Assembly (NCBI GenBank): GCA_963556145.1
Contig: OY744461.1
Coordinates: forward strand, 2,604,001-2,668,000
Length of the DNA stretch: 64,000 nt
Reading direction: 5' to 3'
Source of the DNA: Hygrocybe punicea
Lineage: Eukaryota > Basidiomycota > Agaricomycetes > Agaricales > Hygrophoraceae
Below are positions 1 to 12,133 of this stretch, piece after piece (within the stretch, counting starts at the first letter, position 1; each line of letters starts with the position of its first letter). Below the pieces are notes generated by a model. That model was given only the letters and a program-made list of their open reading frames with translations. It searched no databases and was not told the DNA's origin. The translations under genes and the position numbers were made by a program.

Positions 1-3000
1 TGACTATTTGTGTAAACAGCTTTCTGACTTTGTCTTTTCTTTTTAGGTCGCCACCAATCATTTCGGAATTCTTATCAAAAATACTTTTTATCACTTCAAA
101 AATGCTATAGGTCTTCAAGGAGAATTTTGTAATATAATCTGTTATGTATGCAACTATGGCCTTTATAGCAGTACCTGATAATAAGCTGGTCACATCAGAA
201 TTGCATCGTAGCATATATGTAACTTCAGGTGTCACCGTGTTCATCCAAGGTTCATCATGCTTGAGGTTGAGAGCACCAGTGTTAGGTTCTACAAAAGTTT
301 GTTGAAAGATATCACGGGGAAATCGTCGTTTACATTCACCTTTCGAATTAAGACAGTATGGCTTTTTTTTGCCATCATGCCTGTTATGTACATTTAATCG
401 CAATAAAAGATCATCTACAACATCTTGAAACCTTTGCCACCATGTTGATCTTTTGTTGTGATATTGACAATTCATGGAACAATTATATGATGGTGGATCT
501 GGCATGACACATGTTGGTGGTTGATATTCAGGTTTCGACATTGTCTGTTCCATTTTCTGTGATACCTCATCTTTAGAACCTGTCATGAATTGTCCTACAC
601 ACAAACTTGCCAAATATTCCACTAATCTTTTCTGAAAGTCAGAATTTTCACCCATAATTTTGTCACGTATTTCCTGAGGTGTAAGGCATCCCTTTATCCA
701 CAACAGCATATGAAGATGCAAGGTAAGACGTCCTTGTTCCTCTACCGTTGCATAATAACCTGATGTGTTTCCATACAGGCCAGGATGAGATTCATTTATT
801 CCTAATATATGTTTGATGAACATTTCAGTAGTAAAGTGAAAAAAGCGGGCTCCAGCAACTGGATTGTTTGCAATTAGTTTGTAACAATCCTGGGGTAGAC
901 GTAGTTTAGGATAAAACTTTTCTTTGTTGTCAGCATAATATAAGCATAGTGGGTGATTGATGTCTGCAGGTGCAAAAGTGATAAACCAAGTCGGAGCACC
1001 AATATAGGATATCAGAGACCAAATCTCATTTCGCATGTATTTCTTGTTAGTAATTGAACCTTTGACCTGACCAGCTACGTGATCCAGATCAGAAATGAGT
1101 TTATAGCATGCTTTCTCTTCCGATGTATCTGGTTTGACTCTGTCACCTCTAGATAATCTCTTAGAGAGGTCATCCAAAACAGCTGTATTGATATTCATCA
1201 GGCGATCTGCAATATCGTTGAAATTATGTTTATTAGTCAACAAATATCCTCCAGTTGTACTGTCCTTGATTTGTTCTTGATTGAATGCAATCAATGGAAA
1301 ATAGGGATCGGTTTGAAATCTTTTGTCATGGTACATCAGGAGATGTCTTTTGTGCATCATATCACTGATGCTTAAAACATCATTGTCTATGCTGCTAATA
1401 CCACCCAAGCCATATGGAAATAGGCAGGGAAACATCATAGGATATAACTGAGGATTATTAAAGAACGATTCTGGATTTCTAGCATGGCTTATGGCAAGAA
1501 CACCACCATGGTCATCTATCAAGTGCTTGGTCGCTCTAGCTATTAATGCCTTTGGACTTGTAATATCTAGATTTTCGCCAGTTACTCCACTAACAACAAA
1601 GGGACAAGGCCCATCTTCCACACCATCTTCCACTTCATTGTCAAATGCACTAGTGGCTTCTGGTTCCTTATTTGTGTCTGCTGGTCGATATGCAACCACA
1701 ACAGGAATTCCATGATCTGGATATTGTGCTAGATTTTCATAGGAGATATCTAAATCATAGTAATCCATGTGATTCAATTTCAGCCATTCTAAAGCTGCAG
1801 AAACTCGCCTTCGGCGAACCAATAAAGGTGTTCGCTCCATGTCTTCTGGAGTTGGTCTGGCAGGACCAGTGAAAATAAACGCTAGCACTTCATCAAGTTC
1901 TTTAATTGTTGGAGGCAACCGTTGATATATCTTTGGTGTTGGGTTTTGAAACATGATGGCATTTGCTTTCATTTTATGCATCCCAGAGGAGACACGAACA
2001 ATACATTTGTTGTGACGAACACGGGCAATCAAAAGTTGTTCAGCAAATGTTAGATTTTGAAGTTGTGCAGGAATTCTTCCCATCCAAAGTCCATTCGCCA
2101 AAGCATATTTGGGAGTTTGGCCTTTATTCAGACTGAGCACACATGGTTTGCATATCCATTTACATGTGTCATCTAGCACTGGACCTTTGATATCCTCTAT
2201 TGGATCAGAACAATGATATCGTTCACATCTTGTGATTCCCATATTGTCTCTAGTTAATATTTTCAGATTAACCTTCGTCTTTGACAATAAAGACATGTTT
2301 TTCAATGCAACCAATTGACCACATACAGCACACCCACTTTCTTGGAAACATTCAGGTGATGTATCTCTGCACCAGTTGCTGATTATGGTTTCCTTCAATT
2401 CAATAGATGGAGGAGGAGGAGGAAATAATTGCTCATCTGACTTGTCCAATTCTTCTTTCATTTGAGCCTGAGTTTCTTCTTTGCCGCACTCATATGTTTC
2501 TGTCATTTTTTGTCTTCTGTACCACTGTTTACACAGGTCTTTATGTGATTTAATATCATGCACATGAAAAATAGAAACATGAGTATCACAAGCTGAACAA
2601 TTATGCCTCATTAATGCCACAGATAGATCTTGTCCATGTAATCTTTGTAATGTCTTTGACAAATATATACCATGTATTGTTGTTATTTCACCAATATCCT
2701 TCACTGTCAAATTTGGCAGAAGTTCATGTAAAGGCATTTTAACACATGCATATGTTTTTCTATCTTCATATAAAGTGTTGGCTGTTTGTTCATCAATATG
2801 CCCCACATATTCGAATAATATGTCAGAATCATGGTTGATATTATTAGACGGTAGCATAAAAGATTGAAGAAAGCTAAACTTGAATGTTGGTATTCGTTTA
2901 CCACCACCAATGTAGTCATATCTATGAACGAAATTTATATATAAAGATTTAAACAAGTGTCCGAATAAATTCAAATTGAACACAATTATGTTTGAACGGC

Positions 3001-3586
3001 TATGCCGTATTATGAAACATAGTGTGGTCCACAGCAACGTTGCATGTGATAGAGAACTAGTAATACAATGAAATAAATATGTTTTGAAATCATGTCGTCT
3101 CAATAGCGATCGCATGAGCAATGCTTTGATCATTTTACAACGACATTGGACAGTGATAGGTTTGAGAAGACAATACAAAGCAAAGAGATATTTAGGAGGT
3201 AAGAAATATGTTCTTGCATATTGAATAGAACGTATTCGCATTTTGAAGGCGCTATTTTTAAATGTAGTCCAAACGAATAATGGATCGACTGTCAAGTTAT
3301 CTTTTGTTTCTTTTGTTATTCCAATGATCTTTACATATAGTGTTGCATTTATTTGCATCAATATTGTTGCATCGCCCTGATCTGGGGCCAACTCATGTTC
3401 TATGAGTTTTCTTTGAAAAACATCCAATTCTTGGGTCAAGGTCGATATCACAGGACAGGAAATTGGTTCAGGAGAGATATACATAAGTTTGTCTTGGCAT
3501 AGTTGTGGAAATAATGTTGCATTTGCAAGGAAATATAGATAAGTCAAACATGCAATGCAGACACGGATGATGTTGTGGGGATTCAT
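1..3586 (-). CDS. Helitron-type DUF6570 / Helitron-like N-terminal Rep protein (3' end outside window)
   Basis: The frame stays open from the ATG at 3584-3586 to the window edge, about 1195 residues, so the C-terminal helicase, if present, lies outside. Order: a roughly 420-residue N-terminal region with a small Cys/His cluster, a DUF6570-type block from about residue 419 (starting CAVCGQLVALKNM), and a Helitron_like_N domain from about residue 800. The HUH endonuclease signature is visible: HLH in LTLHLHMLLWIKG (710-718) and the tyrosine motif YITDYITK (126-148). Such proteins are thought to nick and join DNA during rolling-circle transposition. The inverted copy at 20606-25403 keeps the same motifs but is broken, so this is the better-preserved copy. 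Assignment to an agaricomycete Helitron is confident; activity is unknown because the helicase cannot be seen. Confidence 0.85.
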   Translation of the reverse strand, partial: MNPHNIIRVCIACLTYLYFLANATLFPQLCQDKLMYISPEPISCPVISTLTQELDVFQRKLIEHELAPDQGDATILMQINATLYVKIIGITKETKDNLTVDPLFVWTTFKNSAFKMRIRSIQYARTYFLPPKYLFALYCLLKPITVQCRCKMIKALLMRSLLRRHDFKTYLFHCITSSLSHATLLWTTLCFIIRHSRSNIIVFNLNLFGHLFKSLYINFVHRYDYIGGGKRIPTFKFSFLQSFMLPSNNINHDSDILFEYVGHIDEQTANTLYEDRKTYACVKMPLHELLPNLTVKDIGEITTIHGIYLSKTLQRLHGQDLSVALMRHNCSACDTHVSIFHVHDIKSHKDLCKQWYRRQKMTETYECGKEETQAQMKEELDKSDEQLFPPPPPSIELKETIISNWCRDTSPECFQESGCAVCGQLVALKNMSLLSKTKVNLKILTRDNMGITRCERYHCSDPIEDIKGPVLDDTCKWICKPCVLSLNKGQTPKYALANGLWMGRIPAQLQNLTFAEQLLIARVRHNKCIVRVSSGMHKMKANAIMFQNPTPKIYQRLPPTIKELDEVLAFIFTGPARPTPEDMERTPLLVRRRRVSAALEWLKLNHMDYYDLDISYENLAQYPDHGIPVVVAYRPADTNKEPEATSAFDNEVEDGVEDGPCPFVVSGVTGENLDITSPKALIARATKHLIDDHGGVLAISHARNPESFFNNPQLYPMMFPCLFPYGLGGISSIDNDVLSISDMMHKRHLLMYHDKRFQTDPYFPLIAFNQEQIKDSTTGGYLLTNKHNFNDIADRLMNINTAVLDDLSKRLSRGDRVKPDTSEEKACYKLISDLDHVAGQVKGSITNKKYMRNEIWSLISYIGAPTWFITFAPADINHPLCLYYADNKEKFYPKLRLPQDCYKLIANNPVAGARFFHFTTEMFIKHILGINESHPGLYGNTSGYYATVEEQGRLTLHLHMLLWIKGCLTPQEIRDKIMGENSDFQKRLVEYLASLCVGQFMTGSKDEVSQKMEQTMSKPEYQPPTCVMPDPPSYNCSMNCQYHNKRSTWWQRFQDVVDDLLLRLNVHNRHDGKKKPYCLNSKGECKRRFPRDIFQQTFVEPNTGALNLKHDEPWMNTVTPEVTYMLRCNSDVTSLLSGTAIKAIVAYITDYITKFSLKTYSIFEVIKSIFDKNSEMIGGDLKRKDKVRKLFTQIV

Positions 3587-4674
3587 GAGGATTTGTGACA
3601 GTAAGAGGAAACACCACCCATTTAACTAGTCAAGTGGTTCGGATCATGAATAACAATTAACACAATGGGATTGATCATATGACATTATATTATTTGTAAG
3701 CTTTTCCCAAAACACCATAAGGCGTGCCTGAATCTTTAGAAATCTGTGTTTACTTTTTTTATTCCATTCTATGTTCCTGTGACATGCCTTGATACAGGCC
3801 AAAAATGCATCTGTATCATGAATAGCTGCCTTACGATCTTATTAGGGGTCTGGCTGACAAGACATTGATCAAACCGACTGAGAAGAACAATGGTACCCCC
3901 TTTTAAGATATTTTGTGGATTTAATCTTCAGAGTCTCAGTGATATTTATTTCTGGCTTGCTCAACAGACAAAACAGGTATTGAAGTTGAACAACCAGGCT
4001 GTTTGACAACTGTGCATATTTGACAATTGCTTGGTAATTCATGGAAATTATCATTGTTCTTCATCCTTGTCAGAAATACATTGTCATTTTTATGGAGCTG
4101 TACGTATCATTCCCACACAAGTATACTGTATTATTCCGGTACCAAAGAGTCATAGCTCCCCTTGGAGTGACAGTTATATCTTCCACTACAAGAGGGGGTT
4201 TTGTTACTCTTGTATCATTGTATCCTCATTTAATAGGTCCATAAAGTTCGTGATTCTGGTTTCTTACATATATTCCATTTGAATTTTCATTAGCCCGAAT
4301 GAGAGTCATCTCAGGTTGTCCTTCTCAAGTTGAGTGTGTAGGTGGTTGTACAACTGAACTGAAAGTAATGCATTCACCAGGATATATTTTAGACAAACAG
4401 ATTTTCAGTCAACAAGATTGATGCCTTATGCTGTATCTATGCTCACTATCATGCTCAATTCTTATGGTCATAGGACAGTAACACAAACCATTTTTAACGG
4501 AGCAAAAAGAAATACATATATAGAAACTGTACAAATGTTAATAGTAGCGATGTATGAGGAGGACATTTGAGGGCACAGATTGTCACCAAGTTTCCAGAAA
4601 TCAACGACTGGGATACAGTTTTTTTAGTCAAATATAATGAATACTCCACAAAAGAAGGACTTACTCCTCCAAAA
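3587..4674. other. Non-coding flank between Rep gene and gene A, shared by both palindrome arms
   Basis: No convincing gene is seen. The stretch is AT-rich and recurs inverted at about 19518-20605 with scattered substitutions. Short ORFs here match between arms only because the DNA does, and none resembles a known protein. It probably holds the promoter of the minus-strand Rep gene and the 3' end of gene A. Confidence 0.5.
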
Positions 4675-6598
4675 TTAAGGCCCGGGATCAAGTTTGGATG
4701 TCGATGGCTTGGGAGATGAAGGCCTCGTTTGGCTTGGAGTAATGGAGAGTAGGATTTCGGGTGGAACGATGTTGCTCCAATCCACATCCATTGATGAAGC
4801 GCTGGGCTCTGCAGGGGTCGATGACTGGTGGCGTGACGATGCACGCGTATTGGGACGGAATCCTAGGACATGGAGAAGATCAGAATTGGAATATATACAG
4901 CCTATGATGTAATGTTGAAATACATACCTGGAGTCGGAGACTTCTTCGGTGGCTTCACCAGGTTGAGTTTCTCTACAATAATGCCCGCTTGCTCCGAAGC
5001 AACATCCAATTTCCTCCTCTTTGCCATCTCGCCATCCTCGTGACCATCGCTGGGAGACATCTTTTCAGGTTCGGGAGATCCGTCATCGTTGTCCATGGTT
5101 ATATCATTATCAACATCCAACAACCCCGCCCACTCTGGTCCTAAAATGTCCAACTTCGCGGATTCCGGTGCCACAACATCCGGCTCGGGGGCGATGGGTG
5201 GCTTAATCTCCATTGTCAATTTCTCCGATGCCGATTGCCGGGTTGTGCGCGACGACCCAATTTCAACAGCGACTGCGAGATGTCAGTGCATTAATCATAA
5301 CAAGGTGAGCAACGTACGCATTTGGGCCTTAGACCGCTTCTTCTTTACCGGGGCTACGTCCTCCTCCATCTTTATGTCGTCTATACATGAATAAATGTGT
5401 TGGATCATCGTTTTGATATTCGGAATTCAATAACTCACCCTCATCGTCGTCCTCGGCTTTGGACTTGATTGTGCGCTCTGTCATGATGAAGGGTTTGCAT
5501 GTATGACAATCACAGACAATGAAAGTACTTACTGGACTTGGGCTTGGGCTTGGGCTTCTTTTTGTCCTTCTCGGACGAATTGTCTGTGCCACCTGAATAT
5601 TCAATAGATCTATACACCACTATGGTTGAAAATTTGTACAAACCAGCAGAAGATGCCTTCTGTTTTTTGACCGATTTTGACTTGGCTTTGCCCTTGCCCT
5701 TGCCCTGGGCAACTGGCTCCTCTGCAAATGTACTATATCATTAGCACAATCACACATGTAATTCTAGATCACACCTTCATCATCGTCTGCCACATCGGCA
5801 TCGATGAGGACACTATGTCCTTTACACCAAGCAATAACATGACCGATGATCTCGAGCTTTGTGGCATCCGGAAGCCCACCGAATGACCAATTTGCCAAGG
5901 TTCCGCTGTGCCATGCTGGCACGGATTCGTCGTATTTTGCCCAATCTATGATGCCAGACGTGAGAATTCATTTGGCCATAAATACATATATACTTACCTA
6001 GATCCTCGGGCTTGATCTCGGTGTTCACAGCGCCATGTTGAATCAAAGCCGATGGCGAATGTTTCCCGACATAAAATTCTTTCAGGAGCCAATCATCGAA
6101 GATCTTGCTTCGCCAGTCACGGGTAACCTCGTTTGTCCGTTGTGCCACCAACACCTCTGCCCAAATTTCATCCATGACGGTGTCGGTATATTTGAGATAA
6201 TCCCGAAGCGATTCGGTCCCTTCCTTATCATTTTTGGCGTAGTCCGGCGAGTAGTTGGGTGCCTTGTTGTATGCGATGGCTGCTGTCGCGTAGATGTACA
6301 TATCCATTTGATAAATCAAGTGACGGAGCGGTTCCTCGTATCGTTCGGGGATTTCGCGCCATAACTCACCTCGGGCGGTGGCATCGTGGGGGTGTGTCTT
6401 CAGTACATAGAGATTACGAGAAAATACGGGAATGGTGCCGGATTCCTTGTTGGGTGCCGGAATCTTGGGCGGGACCATGTACTGGATTTGGAAGATGCGA
6501 TGTAGCTCCTGCAGCTTTTTGGGCGGCGCATCAGGCCAGTACTTGAAGGCGGCGGGATTGACAGCGGGAGTCGAGGTTTTGACGACTGGCAAGGACAT
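4675..6598 (-). CDS. Gene A: unrecognised multi-exon protein with acidic and Lys-rich tail
   Basis: I do not recognise this family. The ATG at 6596-6598 (MSLPVV) is preferred over an upstream in-frame ATG at 6676 because the copy in the other arm keeps the equivalent start. Exon 1, about 200 codons, looks folded (AAFKYWPDAPPKKLQELHR near the start, later YMVPPKIPAPNKES). Exon 2 carries a conserved-looking block (WSFGGLPDATKLEIIG). Later short exons are Lys/Pro-rich and then acidic (VKKKRSKAQ, SSMDVDWSNIVPPEIL), typical of a nuclear or DNA-associated protein. It ends at TAA 4675-4677. The gene is divergent from gene B across a repeat-filled 0.9-kb gap and in tandem with the Rep gene. The copy at 17593-19517 has a frameshift; this one appears open. 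Exon boundaries are approximate. Confidence 0.6.
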
Positions 6599-7513
6599 GG
6601 TAGATGAAATAAAAGTTTTTTGGTCGACGTGTGAGGCGATTTGAGAGCAAAAGAAAAGGGCGGATTTATTACTCAACGCTCCAGACTATGAATACAGATG
6701 TCACGACCACGTGACCAGATCAATCGCCACATGTTCGACCTCATGTTCGGCTTCTTTGCATGCATAAACAACATATCTATTTATTTATGTTTTTGATGTG
6801 GCTCGAGCTTAGAAGTTGTCCAAAGCTAGTAATTGCACGCAGAAAACCGACATGTGCAGCGTATGGAATATTTTTCAGTTGGTAAGGCAATAAATTGAGT
6901 TAATTCGTTCGATGAATATTCACGGACTGGTCCGTTGACGGAAAAGCACAACAAGTCTGACTTGTTGGATGGATGTAGAAGGACTAGATATACTACAACA
7001 AACATGTTGTTGGGTGTGTTCGGTCACCGGACATGTTTGGTGGATGTCAATGTACGACTAGATATACTACACCGAACATGTTCGATGTGTTCGGTGTGAT
7101 ATATCTAGTCACAACCGTTGGTTGACATCCACCGAACATCTCCACCGAACACACCGAACATGTTCGATGTGTTCGGTGTGATATATCTAGTCACAACCGT
7201 TGGTTGACATCCACCGAACATCTCCACCGAACACACCGAACACGTCCGATCTGTTCGGTGGATATTGCTCTTTCAAGACATTTAAATGATTACATTGCTG
7301 ATCAACGTGTTTGGCACGTGTTCGTTGTTTTATCATTGCCACTCTTGTCAGGTGACATAATTCCGACGTCTTATAATTAGAAGGTTTGTGGAATCGTCAC
7401 CACCCGCTATCAACCACCCTGAAAGTAATCAATCATTAAGGTATTGATGTATTAATGATATCTGTGTCTGTTCCTCATACCATCCATCCGAAATCCTGCC
7501 TAGGTCCACAAAC
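6599..7513. promoter_or_regulatory. Divergent intergenic region between genes A and B with TGTTCGG/CCGAACA palindromes
   Basis: The starts of A (minus) and B (plus) face away from this gap, so it should contain both promoters. From about 7015 to 7262 it is filled with the heptamer TGTTCGG and its complement CCGAACA, often paired as palindromes such as CACCGAACA..TGTTCGGTG, alternating with ATATCTAGTC and GGTTGACATCC. A similar cluster lies at 17035-17225 in the other arm, and a weaker one at 14100-14175. Whether this is regulatory or part of a mobile element is inference. Confidence 0.45.
7071..7234. repeat. Exact 82-bp tandem duplication (2 copies)
   Basis: Copy 1 is 7071-7152 and copy 2 is 7153-7234, identical base for base by eye. 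Each copy begins ACCGAACATGTTCGATGTG and contains two CCGAACA sites plus a TGTTCGG site. The corresponding place in the right arm (17040-17225) shows a related but non-identical arrangement, so this duplication is probably recent. Confidence 0.85.
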
Positions 7514-9336
7514 ATGCCATATAAGAAGGAACTTGGTTATGAACTTTGCATGCACATCTGCCCTGGTCGAAAATGCGACTCTCCAAAAACGAAATGTCTT
7601 TTGTGGAAGAAGGAAGGCAACTCCTGCCAAAGACATGTCGGATCCGCACACCAACATCCCAAATGCGTTTCGTCTGGAATTTGTCCGCAGTCGGTATGTC
7701 TTGGTCGCAACATACGTGAAAATTCGCAGGGTGTCCGCAATGCGACGGCCGCGGAACTCGATCTCCTTCCACGCAAAAGGCTATCATCCGACTCTGAGAT
7801 GGAAACATCATCTGACTGTGAAACGGAACCGCCAACCACCGTAAGCAACAATGAATGCCGTATAACCACATTAAGCAACAATGACGGCCGTGTTTTCAAA
7901 ATCCTTTTTATCCTTGACCCAACAACTCGTATCGCGAGCAAAGCCGCAGCCATTAACGATCTTGCATTCGTCACCACGACCATATCCGACATCGAACTCG
8001 ATACCATTGCCCATCTTGATGGTTACGTCCATATCATCAAGTCATACAAGAGTCGCTATTCAGCATGTGTTCAAGAATGGGTAATGTCTATTGTTTAATT
8101 TGTGGATTGTTGATACTGAAATGTATTTCACAACAAACAGGTTTATATCGGAATGCGACTACATCATGAGGATGGAGCCCGGCGCTTCAATGTCAAATAC
8201 ATATTTTGGCCCGAGTTCCTTCATGCAATACTTCGCCATCAAGACAAAGGCGATACGTGGCAAAAGTTCGCATCGGCAGATTGTGTATTTGGTGGTGTGG
8301 ATATGGGAATGTCATACATGTAAGATTGACATCGCTTTAATTAATTCTGCTCCGTTTTCGCTGCATTATACTGATGTCTTGACAGCGGTAACCAATACGG
8401 ATTGACACTGGAAAATGTGTCGATTTTCATGACTGGCATGGACGAACTTTGTCGAACGGTACACATCTGGCCGCCTCCGAAGCAGATGAACACGGTCCAT
8501 TCAAAATGGATACAAAATCAAAACTTGCTTCATGTCGCTTTGAATGTAACGCATACGATACGCCCTCAAGCAAAATTATTAAATGATGGCGACCAATTCC
8601 CACCGAATATTGTCTTGAAACGGACACACAGCGACACCGGTCATCACGTCCTATTACCTGGCGACGCCAAGCGAAATTGGGAATACATGCACAATAACTG
8701 TGAGGTTCCAGGTTCACGTTGGTTTGGGCAAACGTACATCGAACCACTGAGTAAGATGGGCGAATGGCGTGTGTTTCTAGTTGGTGGAAAGGTCGTGTAT
8801 ACGGTGCACACCCTGTACAACAAGGAAAGCAAGTCCTGGAAGTGGGATATCGTCTCAAGTTTCTATACCTTGGATGAGTTAAGGTGAGTGCCCTTCATTT
8901 TCACTTGTCATATCATATGTATGATTGTCTTAACTTTGTCAGAATATTTCAAACGCAGGGGACTCTATTGAAGACGGTGGCGTGCAATCCGGACAGGGGC
9001 GCCATTTCTATTCGAGAGCAAGGCAGAAACGAGTTCTTCGACTTTGTCCAAAAGACCTATGAAGGGCTTTATGCGATAGAGTCCAATATGGTTGGTGGAA
9101 AACCATCGATGAGTGTTTTTTGCCGTATGGACATATCGCTCATTGTGGATTCCAAAACGGATACTGTGTCCTATTTTGTGAACGAGGTGGAACGTTATCA
9201 CACATGCAGCCTCTGGTCGAACATGAAGTCAGGTCCGAAATCCGTTCGAGCACCCATTGGCTCATTAGCAGACACTTTTGCAGGGGTTTTCTATAAATGG
9301 TTGATTGACATCAAAGGTCCATACTCATATTTGTAA
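7514..9336 (+). CDS. Gene B: Cys-rich N-terminus plus ATP-grasp-like domain
   Basis: Four exons fit well: 7514-8080, 8141-8319, 8386-8883 and 8943-9336, joined by GT..AG introns of 59-66 bp with the frame kept. The first 70 residues hold about ten cysteines in CxxxC-like spacing (LCMHICPGRKC, KCVSSGICPQSVCLG), suggesting zinc binding. The rest resembles an ATP-grasp fold: a Lys in FPPNIVLKRTHSDTGHHV, the strand WFGQTYIEPLSKMGEWRVFL, then a metal-site-like pair FCRMDISLI .. YFVNEVER. ATP-grasp enzymes ligate a carboxylate to an amine or thiol using ATP; no substrate can be inferred here. The ATP-grasp call is my motif reading, not an established annotation. It is divergent from gene A and convergent with gene C. 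A copy lacking the last exon is at 15358-16765. Confidence 0.7.
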
Positions 9337-9423
9337 TATTATCTGTACAGTCAATGGATCGGTTCGCGTTTATTTCACAAGACAGACGTAAGATACAAAT
9401 ATAAATGATGCTAAGTGGAGCAA

Positions 9424-11471
9424 TCATTTCGGCACTCCCAAGACCATGACCCATTGCACATTGAGTGAAATGCTCTTCATCATGTCATCTACACGCTTGA
9501 ATGTATTGATGGTGTGTCCAACAACGACACAGGATCCTGCAGGGATATTGTGCAGGAAGATGGGTAGTTGCTGGAGCGATATGAGAGTGGACGTGAAGTC
9601 CGCTTTGACTTTGCGTGCATCATAGATGGGCACTGACAACACATACTTATGATATCAATTTATATTAGACGACCGGATGCTTACCAATATCGTAAAATGA
9701 TAGAGCGGCCTTATGATAAGATGGAGTGGGTCGACGAGTGAATGGACTAAGTTGTACATTTTTGGATGTCGATGCCTCTATGAAAATCGATTAGGAATTA
9801 CAACTAAAAATGATTAATGCACAAACTGGGAGATGTATCCATTCAACTTGCTGTGGTCGTTGAGAAGGACACATAGTCCTTATACAGTTGGGCCCGAAAT
9901 TCGGACTCGCGAATCACCATTCCAATAGCACCGACATATCGCTCCCATTCCCCTTGAAGTAGTGCACCCTGTATAACCTTGACCGGCTTTGTATTGCCAC
10001 CAATCTTGGGCTCATCGAGAAAGCAGGACTCCACTATGATGACCGATGTAAAGATCGTCGGCATTCCACCTCCGACTGCATGAAAGAAGTTGCGACCAAA
10101 TGCACCAGTGGAGATATGGGCAGGGTTATCACGAGAGAGATTAGAGTACCTCCCAGATCTATCAAATGTAATGGTGGAAACCAATAACCTATATTATATC
10201 CAATGAATCGACCAAATTGACCTCAAATTGCTGTTCAAATAACGTACTTTCTGTTGATCTTGTAGATGTCAGTGATGATATCACTGAACTGTGGGTTGCC
10301 ATTCCCAATTGCACTGGACCAGGATACCATTGCTGCTGCCCTGAATGGTTATGAGTAAATGACAAGGGTATAAATGCAATTGCATACTTGATATTGACAC
10401 AGTCTTGGTAGGTGTCAACAAGTTGAGGATCCCTCGTGCCAATATCGGACTCATCAACGTTCGGAGATGGTAAGCTAGATTCACGACATCTACATCAAAC
10501 ACCACGGTGTAATAAGATCCAACACACCTGGTGATCTGCGTCAGTGCATAGGTCAGATCTCCTTCATCGCCACTGGAGCCTTTATCATTGTCGGTATCAT
10601 CGAGCATGATGGCCTTTGTGGACTTGGACTTCTTGGATGGAGTATTAGAAACACTGTTACGATTAATGAATGAGAATATTCATATCCGCACATAAAATAC
10701 ACATGAAATTGGCTTATCGGAGTTCTTCATTAAGGCTACTTTGCGATGATGCCTAAACAGTCAAACGATTTGTTTGAACAAATGAATGTGTCTATGATAA
10801 CCGAACAACTCACTTAGAACCGTAATCCTCTTCCTCTTCCTCTTCCTCCTCTTCCTCACCGTCTCGTGATTGATTAGATGCAGCTTTCAATTTCTTGGTG
10901 GGGGAAGGCGTTTTACTATAGATAACCTGTCAATGATGAGACAATACCTATGAAAAATATTTACACATTGTCGTCATTGTCGGTGACATTGGGAGATGAC
11001 ATTTGACGTTTCTTTCCACTGTAACAGATTGATATCATGGTGGATATATTTGATATTGAAACACTAACACGTCTTTAACGTTGCGAAACTTGACGGAATG
11101 CCTAGGAGGATATTGATATTTGTTAACTCATATTGGATAACAATGATATGTGATTATAGATACCTTGTGAGCGTTGACGGTGCCATTACACTGCCAGTGC
11201 TTTGAATACTGACGGCATCATAATTAGCATCGGACAAAGCCACACTGTCCATTGGTCAAAAATAGATAACGATTAAAACGATGACACATACATATCATCA
11301 TCAGCCCAAGTCTTGATGACCTTCTTCTGCTTCTCGATTGTTGCAGAAGGCCGTCTTTAGTGCATGCAATAGAAACTTCAGTTATACCGAGTAAAATAGG
11401 GATGCATACATGGTGGCCTTGGATTTTGCTTTCGAGTTTGATTTCGTGGCGGTGGACTTCTTGGGAGGCAT
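9424..11471 (-). CDS. Gene C: multi-exon protein, disordered N-terminus and OB-fold-like C-terminus
   Basis: Start ATG 11469-11471 (MPPKKSTATKSNSKAKSKA) and stop TGA 9424-9426. The N-terminal exons are short, Lys/Ser-rich and acidic (a Glu run near 10840, SSPNVTDNDDN, TPSKKSKSTK), consistent with a disordered nuclear-type region. A folded part follows (DLTYALTQITRCVGSYYTV; GRYSNLSRDNPAHIS; IFTSVIIVESCFL). The last exon contains LHNIPAGSCVVVGHTINTF and SLNVQWVMVLGV, which look like successive strands of an OB fold, a common single-stranded nucleic acid binder. The family seems repeated in agaricomycete genomes, but I know of no function. It lies only in the spacer of the palindrome, convergent with gene B. 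About eight exons; boundaries approximate. Confidence 0.6.
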
Positions 11472-12133
11472 TGGAGAGCGGTAAAAGTTGATGGAATAGT
11501 GGATATCATCTCCACTCACGCTTTAAATCACTCAAAAACAATAAGCTATGAATTTAAGATGAATCGGTGAATCCAAAACTTCAACAATAACATCAGAGGA
11601 TCCACCATTGGCACATGCTCATATACCAAACGAGGCTTCTTGGGCCATGTACTCCATGCAAAGCGCAAAGGTATGCATGAAAAATGGATGACTGTCCACA
11701 TGATATTCGCCACAAGTTTATACTGGTAGATTTCATGAATTGTTGACAAATTCAATTAAAGTTAGGAATGGAGACTAAACAAAAAGGGGTATTCATAAAA
11801 CAAAAATGCATAATGCCAAATTAAGAAACATGGGGTATACTAACAGATATTGATGCATAATGGATAGGGGCTAATTTTAATGCTGTGCACACATATACTG
11901 TGATGCAGAATTAATGCGGAAAAGCTGGAGTACATGCTTGACTATACCATATCCAAACCAGACAGCTGACAACCAACATTATGTGGTGCATTTGAAAGAC
12001 ATGGAAAGGATCCGTATTATGCAAAATGACGCAAACTTCAATATTGAAGAATGCAATACAAAAACAAAAGCAAAACGGATCCTGAAAGCTATCATCACAT
12101 GCACATCAAAAGCCAATATGGATATGATCGGTG
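11472..12133. other. Intergenic region between divergent genes C and D
   Basis: AT-rich sequence between the start of gene C (minus) and the likely start of gene D (plus). The short ORFs have no coding character. It presumably carries both promoters. Confidence 0.4.

Larger units (their letters stand above)
129..8911. repeat. Left arm of giant inverted duplication
   Basis: This roughly 8.8-kb segment is repeated in inverted orientation at 15358-25403. It covers the Rep gene, gene A, the A/B promoter and the first three exons of gene B. The homology stops inside intron 3 of gene B. Many substitutions and small indels separate the arms, so the duplication is not brand new. Confidence 0.9.

Noticed and set aside
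5021..5394. Plus-strand frames opposite gene A
   Set aside because: They are shadows of gene A exons; the minus strand gives the spliced product conserved in both arms.
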